DNA of 5,641 nt, taken from positions 1 to 5,641 of the forward strand of contig JBBRPS010000680.1 in the NCBI GenBank assembly GCA_038227745.1. The letters are read 5' to 3'. The notes below the pieces were generated by a model. That model was not told where the DNA came from, made no database searches, and saw only the letters and a program-made list of their open reading frames with translations. Shown here one piece after another: positions 1 through 5,169 of this stretch. Made by a program: the position numbers and the translations under genes. Positions within the stretch are counted from its first letter, which is position 1. Every line of letters begins with the position of its first letter. Origin of the DNA: DASPXY01 sp038227745. Lineage in GTDB: Bacteria > Planctomycetota > Planctomycetia > Gemmatales > Gemmataceae.

Positions 1-27
1 CCAGATAAGGAGCATGGAGATAGACAT

Positions 28-807
28 ATGCTCAGAGTCGCTCTCGAACGGTTGCGCCAGGGGTTTCGGACCAGCCCCTATCCGCTGGAACTGCCCGTGC
101 TGCCCGACCGCTTCCGCGGCCTGCCGGTCCTGGACGCCTCGAAGTGCCCCGATGGCTGCCGGGAGTGCGCCGACGCCTGCCCGACGGGCGCCGTGATCGC
201 CGGCGATCCGCAGGGGCTGCGGATCGACCTCGGCCGCTGCCTGTTCTGCACGGACTGCGTGGAGGCCTGCCCGGAAGGGGCGATCGCGTACACGCGGGAG
301 TACCGACTGGCGACGCGCGGCCGGCAGGACCTGGTGGTGGACGGCCATCAACCCTACCCGCGGGCGCAGGCGCTGGATGAGAAGATGCGGCGGCTGTTCG
401 GCCGGTCGCTGAAGTTGCGCGTGGTCAGCGCCGGCGGCTGCAACGCCTGCGAGGCGGACGTCAACGTGCTCGGCACGCTGAACTTCGACCTGTCGCGCTT
501 CGGCATCCAGATCGTCGCCTCGCCGCGGCACGCCGATGGCCTGCTGATCACCGGGCCGGTCACGGAGAACATGCGGCTAGCGCTGAAGAAGGCCTACGAC
601 GCGACGCCCGAGCCGAAGATCGTGATCGCGGTGGGGGCGTGCGCCATCGCGGGCGGTCCCTACATCGACCACCCCGAGCAGCACAACGGTGCGGACAGCG
701 TCGTGCCGGTGGACCTGTACGTCCCCGGCTGTCCGCCGCACCCGTGGACCATCCTCGACGGCCTGCTTCGCCTGCTGGGGCGGCTGGAGAATTCGCCCAC
801 GAAGTGA
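28..807 (+). CDS. Ferredoxin domain fused to NuoB/HycG-type small subunit of a group 4 hydrogenase-like complex
   Basis: This 259-residue iron-sulfur protein probably carries electrons inside a membrane-attached hydrogenase-like or complex I-like assembly, on the cytoplasmic side. Residues 35-90 form a ferredoxin domain: Cys40, 44, 47 and 51 (followed by Pro) bind one [4Fe-4S] cluster, and Cys71, 74, 77 and 81 (followed by Pro) the second. Residues about 128-255 form the NuoB/HycG domain. Its proximal-cluster ligands are the GGCNAC pair (Cys138, Cys141), GACAIAGG (Cys205) and PGCPPHP (Cys235). The CxxC spacing is that of HycG/EchC small subunits; NuoB of true complex I has adjacent cysteines. 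In formate hydrogenlyase the two parts are separate proteins (HycF, HycG). GGAG at 16-19 supports the ATG at 28, but the frame is open to the window edge, so a longer N-terminus is possible. The catalytic subunit is outside the window, so whether the complex makes H2 cannot be told. Confidence 0.9.
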   Translation: MLRVALERLRQGFRTSPYPLELPVLPDRFRGLPVLDASKCPDGCRECADACPTGAVIAGDPQGLRIDLGRCLFCTDCVEACPEGAIAYTREYRLATRGRQDLVVDGHQPYPRAQALDEKMRRLFGRSLKLRVVSAGGCNACEADVNVLGTLNFDLSRFGIQIVASPRHADGLLITGPVTENMRLALKKAYDATPEPKIVIAVGACAIAGGPYIDHPEQHNGADSVVPVDLYVPGCPPHPWTILDGLLRLLGRLENSPTK

Positions 808-832
808 GGCGGCGAGCGGCAGGAGCTGGTTT

Positions 833-866
833 CCCCCCTCGCCCCTGTACGCGGGGGAGAGGGGAG
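833..866. repeat. GC-rich imperfect palindrome (REP-like intergenic element)
   Basis: CCCCTCGCCCC (835-845) pairs with GGGGAGAGGGG (854-864) with one G/A mismatch, around an 8-base loop containing GTAC. It lies 25 bases after the hydrogenase-like gene. Read through, it gives peptide strings such as SPLYAGERGG on one strand and LSPAYRGEGG on the other. I recall these as a recurrent artefact of intergenic palindromes in GC-rich genomes, including planctomycetes, which suggests a dispersed repeat. There is no T-run on either side, so a classical terminator role is not supported, although the hairpin could stabilise the 3' end of the upstream transcript. Copy number cannot be judged from one window. 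Confidence 0.65.
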
Positions 867-907
867 GGACAGGATTCCCTGCCGCGCGCCTAACCGAGCG
901 CTCGCGC

Positions 908-939
908 AAACAAAAGGCCCCGGGTAAGATCCCGGGGCC
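908..939 (-). terminator. Rho-independent terminator of the HEAT-repeat gene
   Basis: A perfect 9-bp stem, GGCCCCGGG (916-924) with CCCGGGGCC (931-939), closes a 6-base loop. Read on the minus strand it is followed at once by TTTTGTTTG (915 down to 907), a good U-tract. It begins 25 bases past the stop codon of the minus-strand gene at 965-1399. On the plus strand no T-run follows the stem, so it should act mainly on the minus strand, although the hairpin itself could also slow transcription arriving from the hydrogenase-like gene. Confidence 0.85.
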
Positions 940-964
940 GGTCGGCGGGCGGTCGCGCGCTGCC

Positions 965-1399
965 TCACGCGGCCTGGCGCACCGCTCCCGCCTCGATCTC
1001 CTCGACGGCCGCAGTGGCGGCCCGCCGGACGCCCTCGTTGGCGTCGTCCACGGCCGCCGCGCGCAGCGCGACGGCGGCCTCCGCGGCGCCCACCTCGCCG
1101 AGGGCCACGGCGGCACGTCGGCGCACGCCGGCCTCCGGGTCGCGCAGCGCCTCGACCAGGGCGGCGGCCGCAACGACTGCCGCCGGGCCGACGTCGCCCA
1201 GGGCCAGCGCCGCCACCTTGCGGACGTGAGCGCTGGCGTCCTTCAGGGCCTCGATCAGCGCCGGCAGCGCGGTCGCCCCCTTCGGCCCCATTCGGCCGAG
1301 CGCCGACAGCGCCTCCAGGCGCGCGGCGACCTCGGGATCTCTCACCTGCTGGAGCAACTGCGGGACGGCCAGCTCGCTGCGGACGGGGTTCGCCGGCAT
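965..1399 (-). CDS. Small HEAT-repeat protein
   Basis: This 144-residue, alanine- and valine-rich soluble protein is built almost entirely of HEAT-like helical repeats of about 31-33 residues. They run roughly 12-41, 43-73, 75-105 and 107-137, and carry the typical second-helix pattern VRxxAAxALGxxG (for example VRKVAALALGDVG at 59-71 and VRRRAAVALGEVG at 92-104). Asp-Pro or Asp-Ala turns (DPE, DAS, DPE) separate the helices. HEAT solenoids are protein-protein scaffolds, and related PBS-lyase-type repeats occur in phycobilin lyases and phosphorylation-linked proteins. No catalytic domain is attached here, so the partner is unknown. There is no signal peptide or membrane segment. The ATG at 1399 is chosen because AAGGAGG (1405-1411) lies 5 bases upstream; an in-frame ATG at 1429 would add ten residues and has no such site. 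A strong terminator follows, so it is probably transcribed alone. Confidence 0.88.
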   Translation of the reverse strand: MPANPVRSELAVPQLLQQVRDPEVAARLEALSALGRMGPKGATALPALIEALKDASAHVRKVAALALGDVGPAAVVAAAALVEALRDPEAGVRRRAAVALGEVGAAEAAVALRAAAVDDANEGVRRAATAAVEEIEAGAVRQAA

Positions 1400-1404
1400 G
1401 GTTT

Positions 1405-1411
1405 CCTCCTT
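1405..1411 (-). promoter_or_regulatory. Ribosome binding site fixing the HEAT-gene start
   Basis: The minus strand reads AAGGAGG, a near-perfect anti-16S match, 5 bases before the ATG at 1399. It lies inside the extension that would be translated from the alternative ATG at 1429, which argues for the shorter protein. I see no convincing promoter between 1412 and 1642. The weak options on the minus strand are GATAAC near 1453-1458 and TATAGT at 1601-1606; the latter is part of the palindrome ACTATAGT, so it reads the same on both strands. Confidence 0.8.
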
Positions 1412-1642
1412 GGCAGAACAGGTGTACATGTCCGTTCAGGCTGATGTTGTTGTTATCGGAAGGCGCGCGGCACATCTTGACCGCAGCAGGCGGGTGAGAG
1501 GGCGAAGCGTGGTCCGTGCGGACGGGATGCAGCGGCCGGGGTGGGAAGGAACCGTTCCGGTCGGTTCACAGCCCAGGAGTGGCCAGCCGGTGGATACCAC
1601 ACTATAGTTGCCGGGATGTTGGCAGAAAACGCCGCGCCGGCC

Positions 1643-2068
1643 TTACTCTTCCGCCTCGACCTCGGCCCCGGAGCCGGCTTCCGCTTCCCGGGCGGCGCGC
1701 CGGAGCGCCTCCAGATCGACGCTCTCGGGGACGCAGAACAGGCCCTGGCTCACGCGCTGGATCATGCCCTTGGCGATCAGGCCGCGCTTGCCGTAGAGGA
1801 TGAAGTGGACCTTGTGGTTGTCGGGATAGGGGTAGCCGCGCATGCCGAAGAACTCGGGGCAGCTGCGCCACACCGCCACGGAGATGTCGTTGAGGGTGAA
1901 CGGCTGGGCGATGGTGCGGGCGACGCGCAGCAGGGTCAGCCAGTGGCCGCTGGTGCGGAGGCGCTTGATGGTTTTGTGCCGTACCGCGTCCTTGTCGGTC
2001 AGTTCGCGGAGGGCCTCCTTCGTCTCCGCCTGTTCGAGAAAGTCCCACAGGTTTGGCTGCTGTGCCAT
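1643..2068 (-). CDS. Hypothetical protein with possible winged-helix region
   Basis: I cannot name this 141-residue protein. Residues 1-35 are polar and helical (LWDFLEQAETKEALRELTDKD). Residues 36-62 look like two helices, with FTLNDISVAVW at 57-67. Residues 74-113 hold a conserved-looking block, FGMRGYPYPDNHKVHFIL, followed by GKRGLIAKGMIQRVSQGLFCVPE at 93-115. The pattern of a helix, GL(I)xxGxI, and then a Gly-Leu-Phe-x-Val strand resembles the recognition helix and wing of winged-helix proteins that sit on small orphan regulators; this is inference from shape only. The tail from 117 is acidic and Ala/Glu-rich (ends EVEAEE). ATG 2068 is preferred over an in-frame ATG at 2137 because GGGAGG lies just upstream and because the promoter at 2121-2148 would place transcription start inside the longer version. 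There is no signal peptide. It reads alone on the minus strand, divergent from the esterase. Confidence 0.8.
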   Translation of the reverse strand: MAQQPNLWDFLEQAETKEALRELTDKDAVRHKTIKRLRTSGHWLTLLRVARTIAQPFTLNDISVAVWRSCPEFFGMRGYPYPDNHKVHFILYGKRGLIAKGMIQRVSQGLFCVPESVDLEALRRAAREAEAGSGAEVEAEE

Positions 2069-2120
2069 GATGCCTCCCTCTCCGAACGGACCAACCCTCG
2101 TCGCCGTACAGCTGTCTGGT

Positions 2121-2148
2121 ATTGTACAACCGTCCACGGCGAGTTCAA
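2121..2148 (-). promoter_or_regulatory. Sigma-70-type promoter of the hypothetical gene, with palindrome over the -10 box
   Basis: On the minus strand TTGAAC (2148-2143) is followed after 16 bases by TACAAT (2126-2121), four of six and five of six matches to the -35 and -10 consensus. Start of transcription would fall near 2114, giving a leader of about 45 bases to the ATG at 2068. The -10 box overlaps the perfect 8-bp palindrome TTGTACAA (2122-2129), a plausible operator, perhaps for the gene's own product if that is a DNA-binding protein. Sequence match only; planctomycete promoters are poorly defined. Confidence 0.55.
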
Positions 2149-2278
2149 CCGTAGCCGCCGGATATTTTCCGAACAGGTGGACTATCGCCCTGCGCGGATC
2201 TTGCTATAAGAAGCCGTTCCCGCGCCTCCGCCGGGTCGCCGGCCCGCGGACACCTCCCCAAGTCTCAAGGGCCTTGCC

Positions 2279-3310
2279 GTGAGACCTACGCATTCCGCGC
2301 TGCGGCTGCGCTGGCTGCTGGCGCTCGCCGCCCTGGCGGTCCCGGCGTGCCACGTGACCGACATCCCTTTCTGGGGGCCGTTGGAACCGCCGTTCCCCGG
2401 CGCCTGCGAGGTCGAGCGCGTCCGGGGCGTCGTCTACTGCGGCGGCCCCGACGAAGACCGCCGCCACCGGCTCGACCTGTTCCTGCCGAAAGGGCTGAAG
2501 GATTACCCTGTCGTGGTGATGGTCCACGGCGGCGCCTGGATGGTGGGCGACAACCGCGGCTGCGGCCTGCACTCCTCGGTGGGCGAATTCCTCGCCCGCC
2601 ACGGCATCGGCGCCGCACTGCCCAACTATCGCCTGTCGCCGAGCGTCAAGCACCCCGAGCACGTCAAGGACGTGGCTCGGGCGTTCGCGTGGGCCCGCGC
2701 CCACATCGCCGAGTATGGCGGGTCGCCGGACCGGCTGTTCCTCGCCGGCCACTCGGCGGGCGGCCACCTCGTCGCCCTGCTGGCGACCGACGCGACGTAC
2801 CTGAACGCCGAGGGGCTGCGGACGGCCGACGTCAAGGGGGTGATCGCGGTCAGCGGCGTCTACCGGATCCCGAAGGGGAAGATGGCGGCCACGCTCGGCG
2901 GCGAGTCGCCGGCCGCCTTCCGGCCGAGCGAACTGGTCCCGGTGCGCGGCGGCAGCGGTCGGGTCGGGCCGCCGCTCCCGGCGGTGCCGGGCATCCCGAT
3001 CCGCCTGAACGTGTTCGGCCCGGCGTTCGGCAACGACCCGGAGGTGCGCGCCGACGCTTCGCCGTTGAACCACGTCCGGCCCGGTCTGCCGCCTTTCCTG
3101 ATCTGTTGTGCGGGGAATGACCTGCCGACGCTGCCGGCGATGGCGGTGGAGTTCCGCCAGGCCCTCGTGGACCAGGGGTGCGACGCCCGGCTGCTGCTGG
3201 TCGAGGATCGCAACCACAACTCGATCATGTTCCGCGCGACGGAGGCGGAAGACCCCGTGGGCCGGGCGATCCTGGAGTTCATCCACGACCACGCGGCCCC
3301 ACCACGGTGA
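2279..3310 (+). CDS. Exported alpha/beta hydrolase (HSL/carboxylesterase family)
   Basis: This 343-residue serine hydrolase probably cleaves carboxyl esters outside the cytoplasm. The N-terminus has a signal peptide: basic residues RLRW (9-12), a hydrophobic run to about 21, then VPAC ending at Cys24, which could be a loose lipobox (lipid-anchored) or a signal peptidase I site. The mature part shows the oxyanion-hole motif HGGAW (83-87), the NYRLSP block (116-121), the nucleophile elbow GHSAGG (Ser159), a probable acid Asp281 in AGND, and His313 in NHNS. This order fits the hormone-sensitive-lipase/arylformamidase-like branch. A Gly/Pro-rich segment at about 222-250 departs from the usual core and may be a lid. 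The start is GTG at 2279 with AAGGG (2267-2271) 7 bases upstream. It is divergent from the gene at 1643-2068 and convergent with the one at 3398-3712, so it is probably monocistronic. The natural substrate cannot be inferred. Confidence 0.9.
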   Translation: MRPTHSALRLRWLLALAALAVPACHVTDIPFWGPLEPPFPGACEVERVRGVVYCGGPDEDRRHRLDLFLPKGLKDYPVVVMVHGGAWMVGDNRGCGLHSSVGEFLARHGIGAALPNYRLSPSVKHPEHVKDVARAFAWARAHIAEYGGSPDRLFLAGHSAGGHLVALLATDATYLNAEGLRTADVKGVIAVSGVYRIPKGKMAATLGGESPAAFRPSELVPVRGGSGRVGPPLPAVPGIPIRLNVFGPAFGNDPEVRADASPLNHVRPGLPPFLICCAGNDLPTLPAMAVEFRQALVDQGCDARLLLVEDRNHNSIMFRATEAEDPVGRAILEFIHDHAAPPR

Positions 3311-3357
3311 GCGGCGGCCCGATGGGACGGCGTGACGGCCTTGGGACTATTACTGGA

Positions 3358-3385
3358 AAGCCCACGGGTTGCCACCCGTGGGCTT
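3358..3385. terminator. Perfect 12-bp hairpin between convergent genes, probable bidirectional terminator
   Basis: AAGCCCACGGGT (3358-3369) pairs exactly with ACCCGTGGGCTT (3374-3385) around the loop TGCC. It sits 47 bases after the esterase stop and 12 bases beyond the stop of the minus-strand gene at 3398, the usual place for a shared terminator. The U-tract is short both ways (CTTATC on plus, CTTTCC on minus), so termination may be weak or the hairpin may also be a dispersed repeat. Confidence 0.6.
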
Positions 3386-3397
3386 ATCTCGAAGTCC

Positions 3398-3712
3398 TTA
3401 AACGGCCCCGGCGACCGCCGGCTCCTCCGCCCGCGAAGCCGCCTCTTCGGCGGCGTGCGCCTCTTCGAGGAGGTTCATGAACCGCAGCCGTTGCCGGTCG
3501 ATGTCCACGCCCGCGGCCTGGGCCATGAACCGCTCCAGACCGCTCACCTTCAGTCCCCACAGCCGCCGGTACAGGGCGACCCGCTCCTCGGGCTCCATCT
3601 CCCGCGCGACCGCCACCAGCCGGGCGTCGGGCGTGCGCAGCAACGCCTGCCAGGCGAAGTGGCCGGAGGCATCCACAAAGTGCCGGGTCAGGCTCGGCGG
3701 CAGCGGCAGCAT
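3398..3712 (-). CDS. Small hypothetical protein, helical
   Basis: I do not recognise this 104-residue protein. It is predicted mostly helical: a hydrophobic and aromatic first part (LTRHFVDASGHFAWQALLRTP, 8-28), a charged middle containing EMEPEERVALYRRLWGLKVSG (38-58), and LERFMAQAAGVDIDRQRLRFMNLLEEAH (59-86) before a low-complexity Glu/Ala tail. There is no signal peptide, membrane segment or cysteine. The ATG at 3712 has AAGGAA (3718-3723) 5 bases upstream on the minus strand, which supports real translation. The coding is very GC-rich at third positions, like the neighbours. It is divergent from msrB with about 185 bases between and faces the esterase across the 3358-3385 hairpin. Function unknown. 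Confidence 0.7.
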   Translation of the reverse strand: MLPLPPSLTRHFVDASGHFAWQALLRTPDARLVAVAREMEPEERVALYRRLWGLKVSGLERFMAQAAGVDIDRQRLRFMNLLEEAHAAEEAASRAEEPAVAGAV

Positions 3713-3843
3713 GGTCGTTCCTTTTCTCCCTGAGGTTCCCCGGACCGTCGCCCTTCAACGGTCGCGTTCGCTGTCCATAAACCGAGAGCAAATCCGGTGC
3801 CGCCTTCTCCCCGTGGGATCCGCGTCGCGTTGGCCCTTGCTCC

Positions 3844-3849
3844 TACAAT
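3844..3849 (+). promoter_or_regulatory. Possible -10 box for msrB
   Basis: TACAAT matches the -10 consensus in five of six positions and would start transcription about 40 bases before the GTG at 3898. No good -35 hexamer lies 15-19 bases upstream (TTGGCC at 3830-3835 is too close), so this is a weak candidate only. Confidence 0.3.
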
Positions 3850-3897
3850 GAAGGAAAGAGACCTCTGACCCATTGTGACAGGAAGCGAGGAAGAACC

Positions 3898-4320
3898 GTG
3901 AGCGACAAGGTGATGAAGTCCGACGAGCAGTGGCGCGCGCAGTTGACCGACGAGCAGTTCCGCGTGATGCGCAAGAAGGGCACCGAGCGGGCCTTCACCG
4001 GGGCCTACTGGGACACGAAGCAGGACGGCGTCTATGCGTGCGTCGGCTGCGGTCAGCCGCTGTTCGACGCGCAGACGAAGTTCGACTCCGGGACGGGCTG
4101 GCCGAGCTTCTGGCAGCCGGTCGCCGAGGGGAGCGTGGCGCTGGCGAAGGATCGCAGCTGGTTCAGCGTGCGCACGGAGGTGCTGTGCAGCCGTTGCGAC
4201 GCCCATCTGGGCCACGTCTTCGAGGACGGCCCGAAGCCGACCGGCCTGCGCTACTGCATGAACTCGGCGGCGCTGCAGCTGGCTCCCAGGGACGCCGAGG
4301 GCGCCCCCGCACCGGAGTGA
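3898..4320 (+). CDS. msrB: Peptide-methionine (R)-S-oxide reductase MsrB
   Basis: This 140-residue enzyme repairs oxidised proteins by reducing methionine-R-sulfoxide, normally using thioredoxin. The SelR/MsrB fold is complete. Structural zinc is bound by CVGC (Cys48, Cys51) and CSRC (Cys97, Cys100). The signature SGTGWPSFW spans 64-72, HLGHVFEDGP 103-112, and the catalytic Cys120 lies in RYCMNSAAL. The position that holds the resolving cysteine in many MsrBs (SGCGWPSF) is Thr66 here, so this is the one-cysteine type, which needs another route for recycling. The start is GTG with GAGG (3887-3890) 7 bases upstream. It has no signal peptide, so it is cytoplasmic. Length is typical for a stand-alone MsrB; there is no MsrA fusion or neighbour. 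It stands alone: the next gene starts over 100 bases away with its own possible promoter. Confidence 0.96.
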   Translation: MSDKVMKSDEQWRAQLTDEQFRVMRKKGTERAFTGAYWDTKQDGVYACVGCGQPLFDAQTKFDSGTGWPSFWQPVAEGSVALAKDRSWFSVRTEVLCSRCDAHLGHVFEDGPKPTGLRYCMNSAALQLAPRDAEGAPAPE

Positions 4321-4365
4321 ACCTCAAGGACCAGGATCCTCAAGGAGGGCAAGGTGATTTCGGCG

Positions 4366-4394
4366 CTGTCTCGTCGGGCGGCAATGTGTACAAT
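4366..4394 (+). promoter_or_regulatory. Weak promoter candidate upstream of the helicase fragment
   Basis: TACAAT (4389-4394) is a five-of-six -10 match. At 17 bases upstream, CTGTCT (4366-4371) matches -35 in only three positions. The -10 box overlaps TGTACA (4387-4392), the same six bases that overlap the promoter at 2121-2148 and lie upstream of the HEAT gene. Confidence 0.3.
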
Positions 4395-4435
4395 TGGCCA
4401 GAGACAGCAAGCCGCCGGTACGGGGGTTCTCCAGC

Positions 4436-4885
4436 ATGGAACCGACCACCAAGAGGTTACGGCCTTACCAGGTGCGATTAGTAACCGACGTCTGTCGAGC
4501 CACCGAGGACGTCCTGGTCGAGCAGCCCACGGGCTCGGGGAAAACCGTGCAGATCGTCACCCTGGTGGCGATGCACCTGGGACGGCGGTTTAGTCATGCG
4601 GTGATCTCGGCGCCCCAGGAGCAGATCGAGCAGGGCTTCACCAAGCGGGACTACCGGGTCATCGCCTTTCCTGACTGCCTGGGCGTGGCCGTTCCCCCGA
4701 TTCAGGTGCCCACAGTTCTGATTCGTGGGGCGCGGGAGAGCAAATTCGGTTCGGTGAAGCGGGTTGTCCGCTACCTGCGCGAACCAGGGCCGCTCGACTA
4801 CGCCTTTGCCTGCACCCACGCGGCGCTGAACCGTCTCACTTCCGAGGATCTCTCCGGCAAGGACCTTTCCGGCATACGGGGATAG
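4436..4885 (+). pseudogene. Truncated superfamily 2 (DEAD/DEAH) helicase, N-terminal stub
   Basis: The 149-residue product contains only the start of an SF2 helicase. It has a Q-motif-like LRPYQ (8-12), Walker A PTGSGKT (31-37), a motif Ia-like segment ISAPQEQIEQGF (57-68), and FACTHAALNRLTSED (124-138), the stretch that normally runs into the DEAD/DEAH box. Instead the frame passes through a short duplication, DLSGKDLSG (138-146), and stops at a TAG. Walker B, motif III and the whole second RecA domain (motifs IV-VI) are missing, and I find no continuation in any frame before 4951. It could bind nucleotide but cannot be an active helicase alone. ATG 4436 has only a poor ribosome site (GGGGG, 4422-4426). 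SF2 members of this form are typically 500 residues or more. Probably a decayed gene cut at the left edge of the toxin-antitoxin module; a functional short protein is less likely. Confidence 0.75.
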
Positions 4886-4950
4886 AGAAATGTCAGGAGG
4901 AAAAAAACGAGCGGCGAAATACTGTATCGCATGTCGCGAAAGGAGTGACC

Positions 4951-5169
4951 ATGAAGCTAACTGTTGAACAAGAACGGGCCATTCACAACGGTCAGGCGGT
5001 CCAGGTGACCGTGGGCGGTGCGGCGTGCGTGGTGCTGCGGAAGGACGTTTACGAACGAGGCGATGAGCTGGATTACAGTCCGTGGACAGCAGAGGAAATG
5101 GACTTGCTGGCGGCCGAAACCGCCGACCTGCTGGCCGGCGATCCCTTTGACGAGCCGGACGACTCATGA
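4951..5169 (+). CDS. Putative antitoxin of a MazF/PemK-type toxin-antitoxin module
   Basis: This is a 72-residue acidic protein. Residues 1-36 (MKLTVEQERAIHNGQAVQV, then ACVVLRKDVYER) resemble the Phd/MazE-like N-terminal regions of small bacterial antitoxins, where LTxEQ...G.PV.V...G..YVLLR.DVYER is a common pattern; this is recalled similarity. Residues 42-51 carry YSPWTAEEMD, and the tail DPFDEPDDS is strongly acidic, as expected of a disordered segment that wraps a basic toxin. The ATG at 4951 is chosen over an in-frame GTG at 4945 because AAGGAG (4939-4944) lies 6 bases before it. Its stop codon overlaps the toxin start (ATGA), so the two are translationally coupled, antitoxin first, the usual order. 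Such pairs normally repress their own promoter, but I see no clear promoter or operator in 4886-4938. Identification rests chiefly on the partner gene. Confidence 0.75.
   Translation: MKLTVEQERAIHNGQAVQVTVGGAACVVLRKDVYERGDELDYSPWTAEEMDLLAAETADLLAGDPFDEPDDS

Noticed and set aside
1..27. Possible end of an upstream gene (TAA at 6-8 or TAG at 21-23 in one frame)
   Set aside because: Too little sequence to tell whether either is a true stop of a neighbouring gene.
14..196. Second reading frame starting at ATG 14 ahead of the hydrogenase-like gene
   Set aside because: It overlaps the ferredoxin domain out of phase and gives a Pro/Arg/Ala-rich string typical of a shadow frame.
1580..1608. Plus-strand promoter TGGCCA-17-TATAGT
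   Set aside because: No plus-strand gene follows for more than 650 bases; the -10 box is part of the palindrome ACTATAGT, so direction is ambiguous, and the match could be chance.
2204..3292. Long open frame on the minus strand opposite the esterase
   Set aside because: It is the antisense of a gene with clear catalytic motifs, and its His/Arg/Ala-rich product has no recognisable domain; long antisense frames are expected at this GC content.
4931..4948. Five-codon frame MSRKE ending just before the antitoxin ATG
   Set aside because: It contains the antitoxin's own ribosome site and lacks one at proper spacing; probably chance.
4890..4967. Small frame giving MSGGKKRAAKYCIACRERSD, with a CxxC
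   Set aside because: No ribosome site before its ATG, and it runs out of phase into the antitoxin, whose own start signal is strong.
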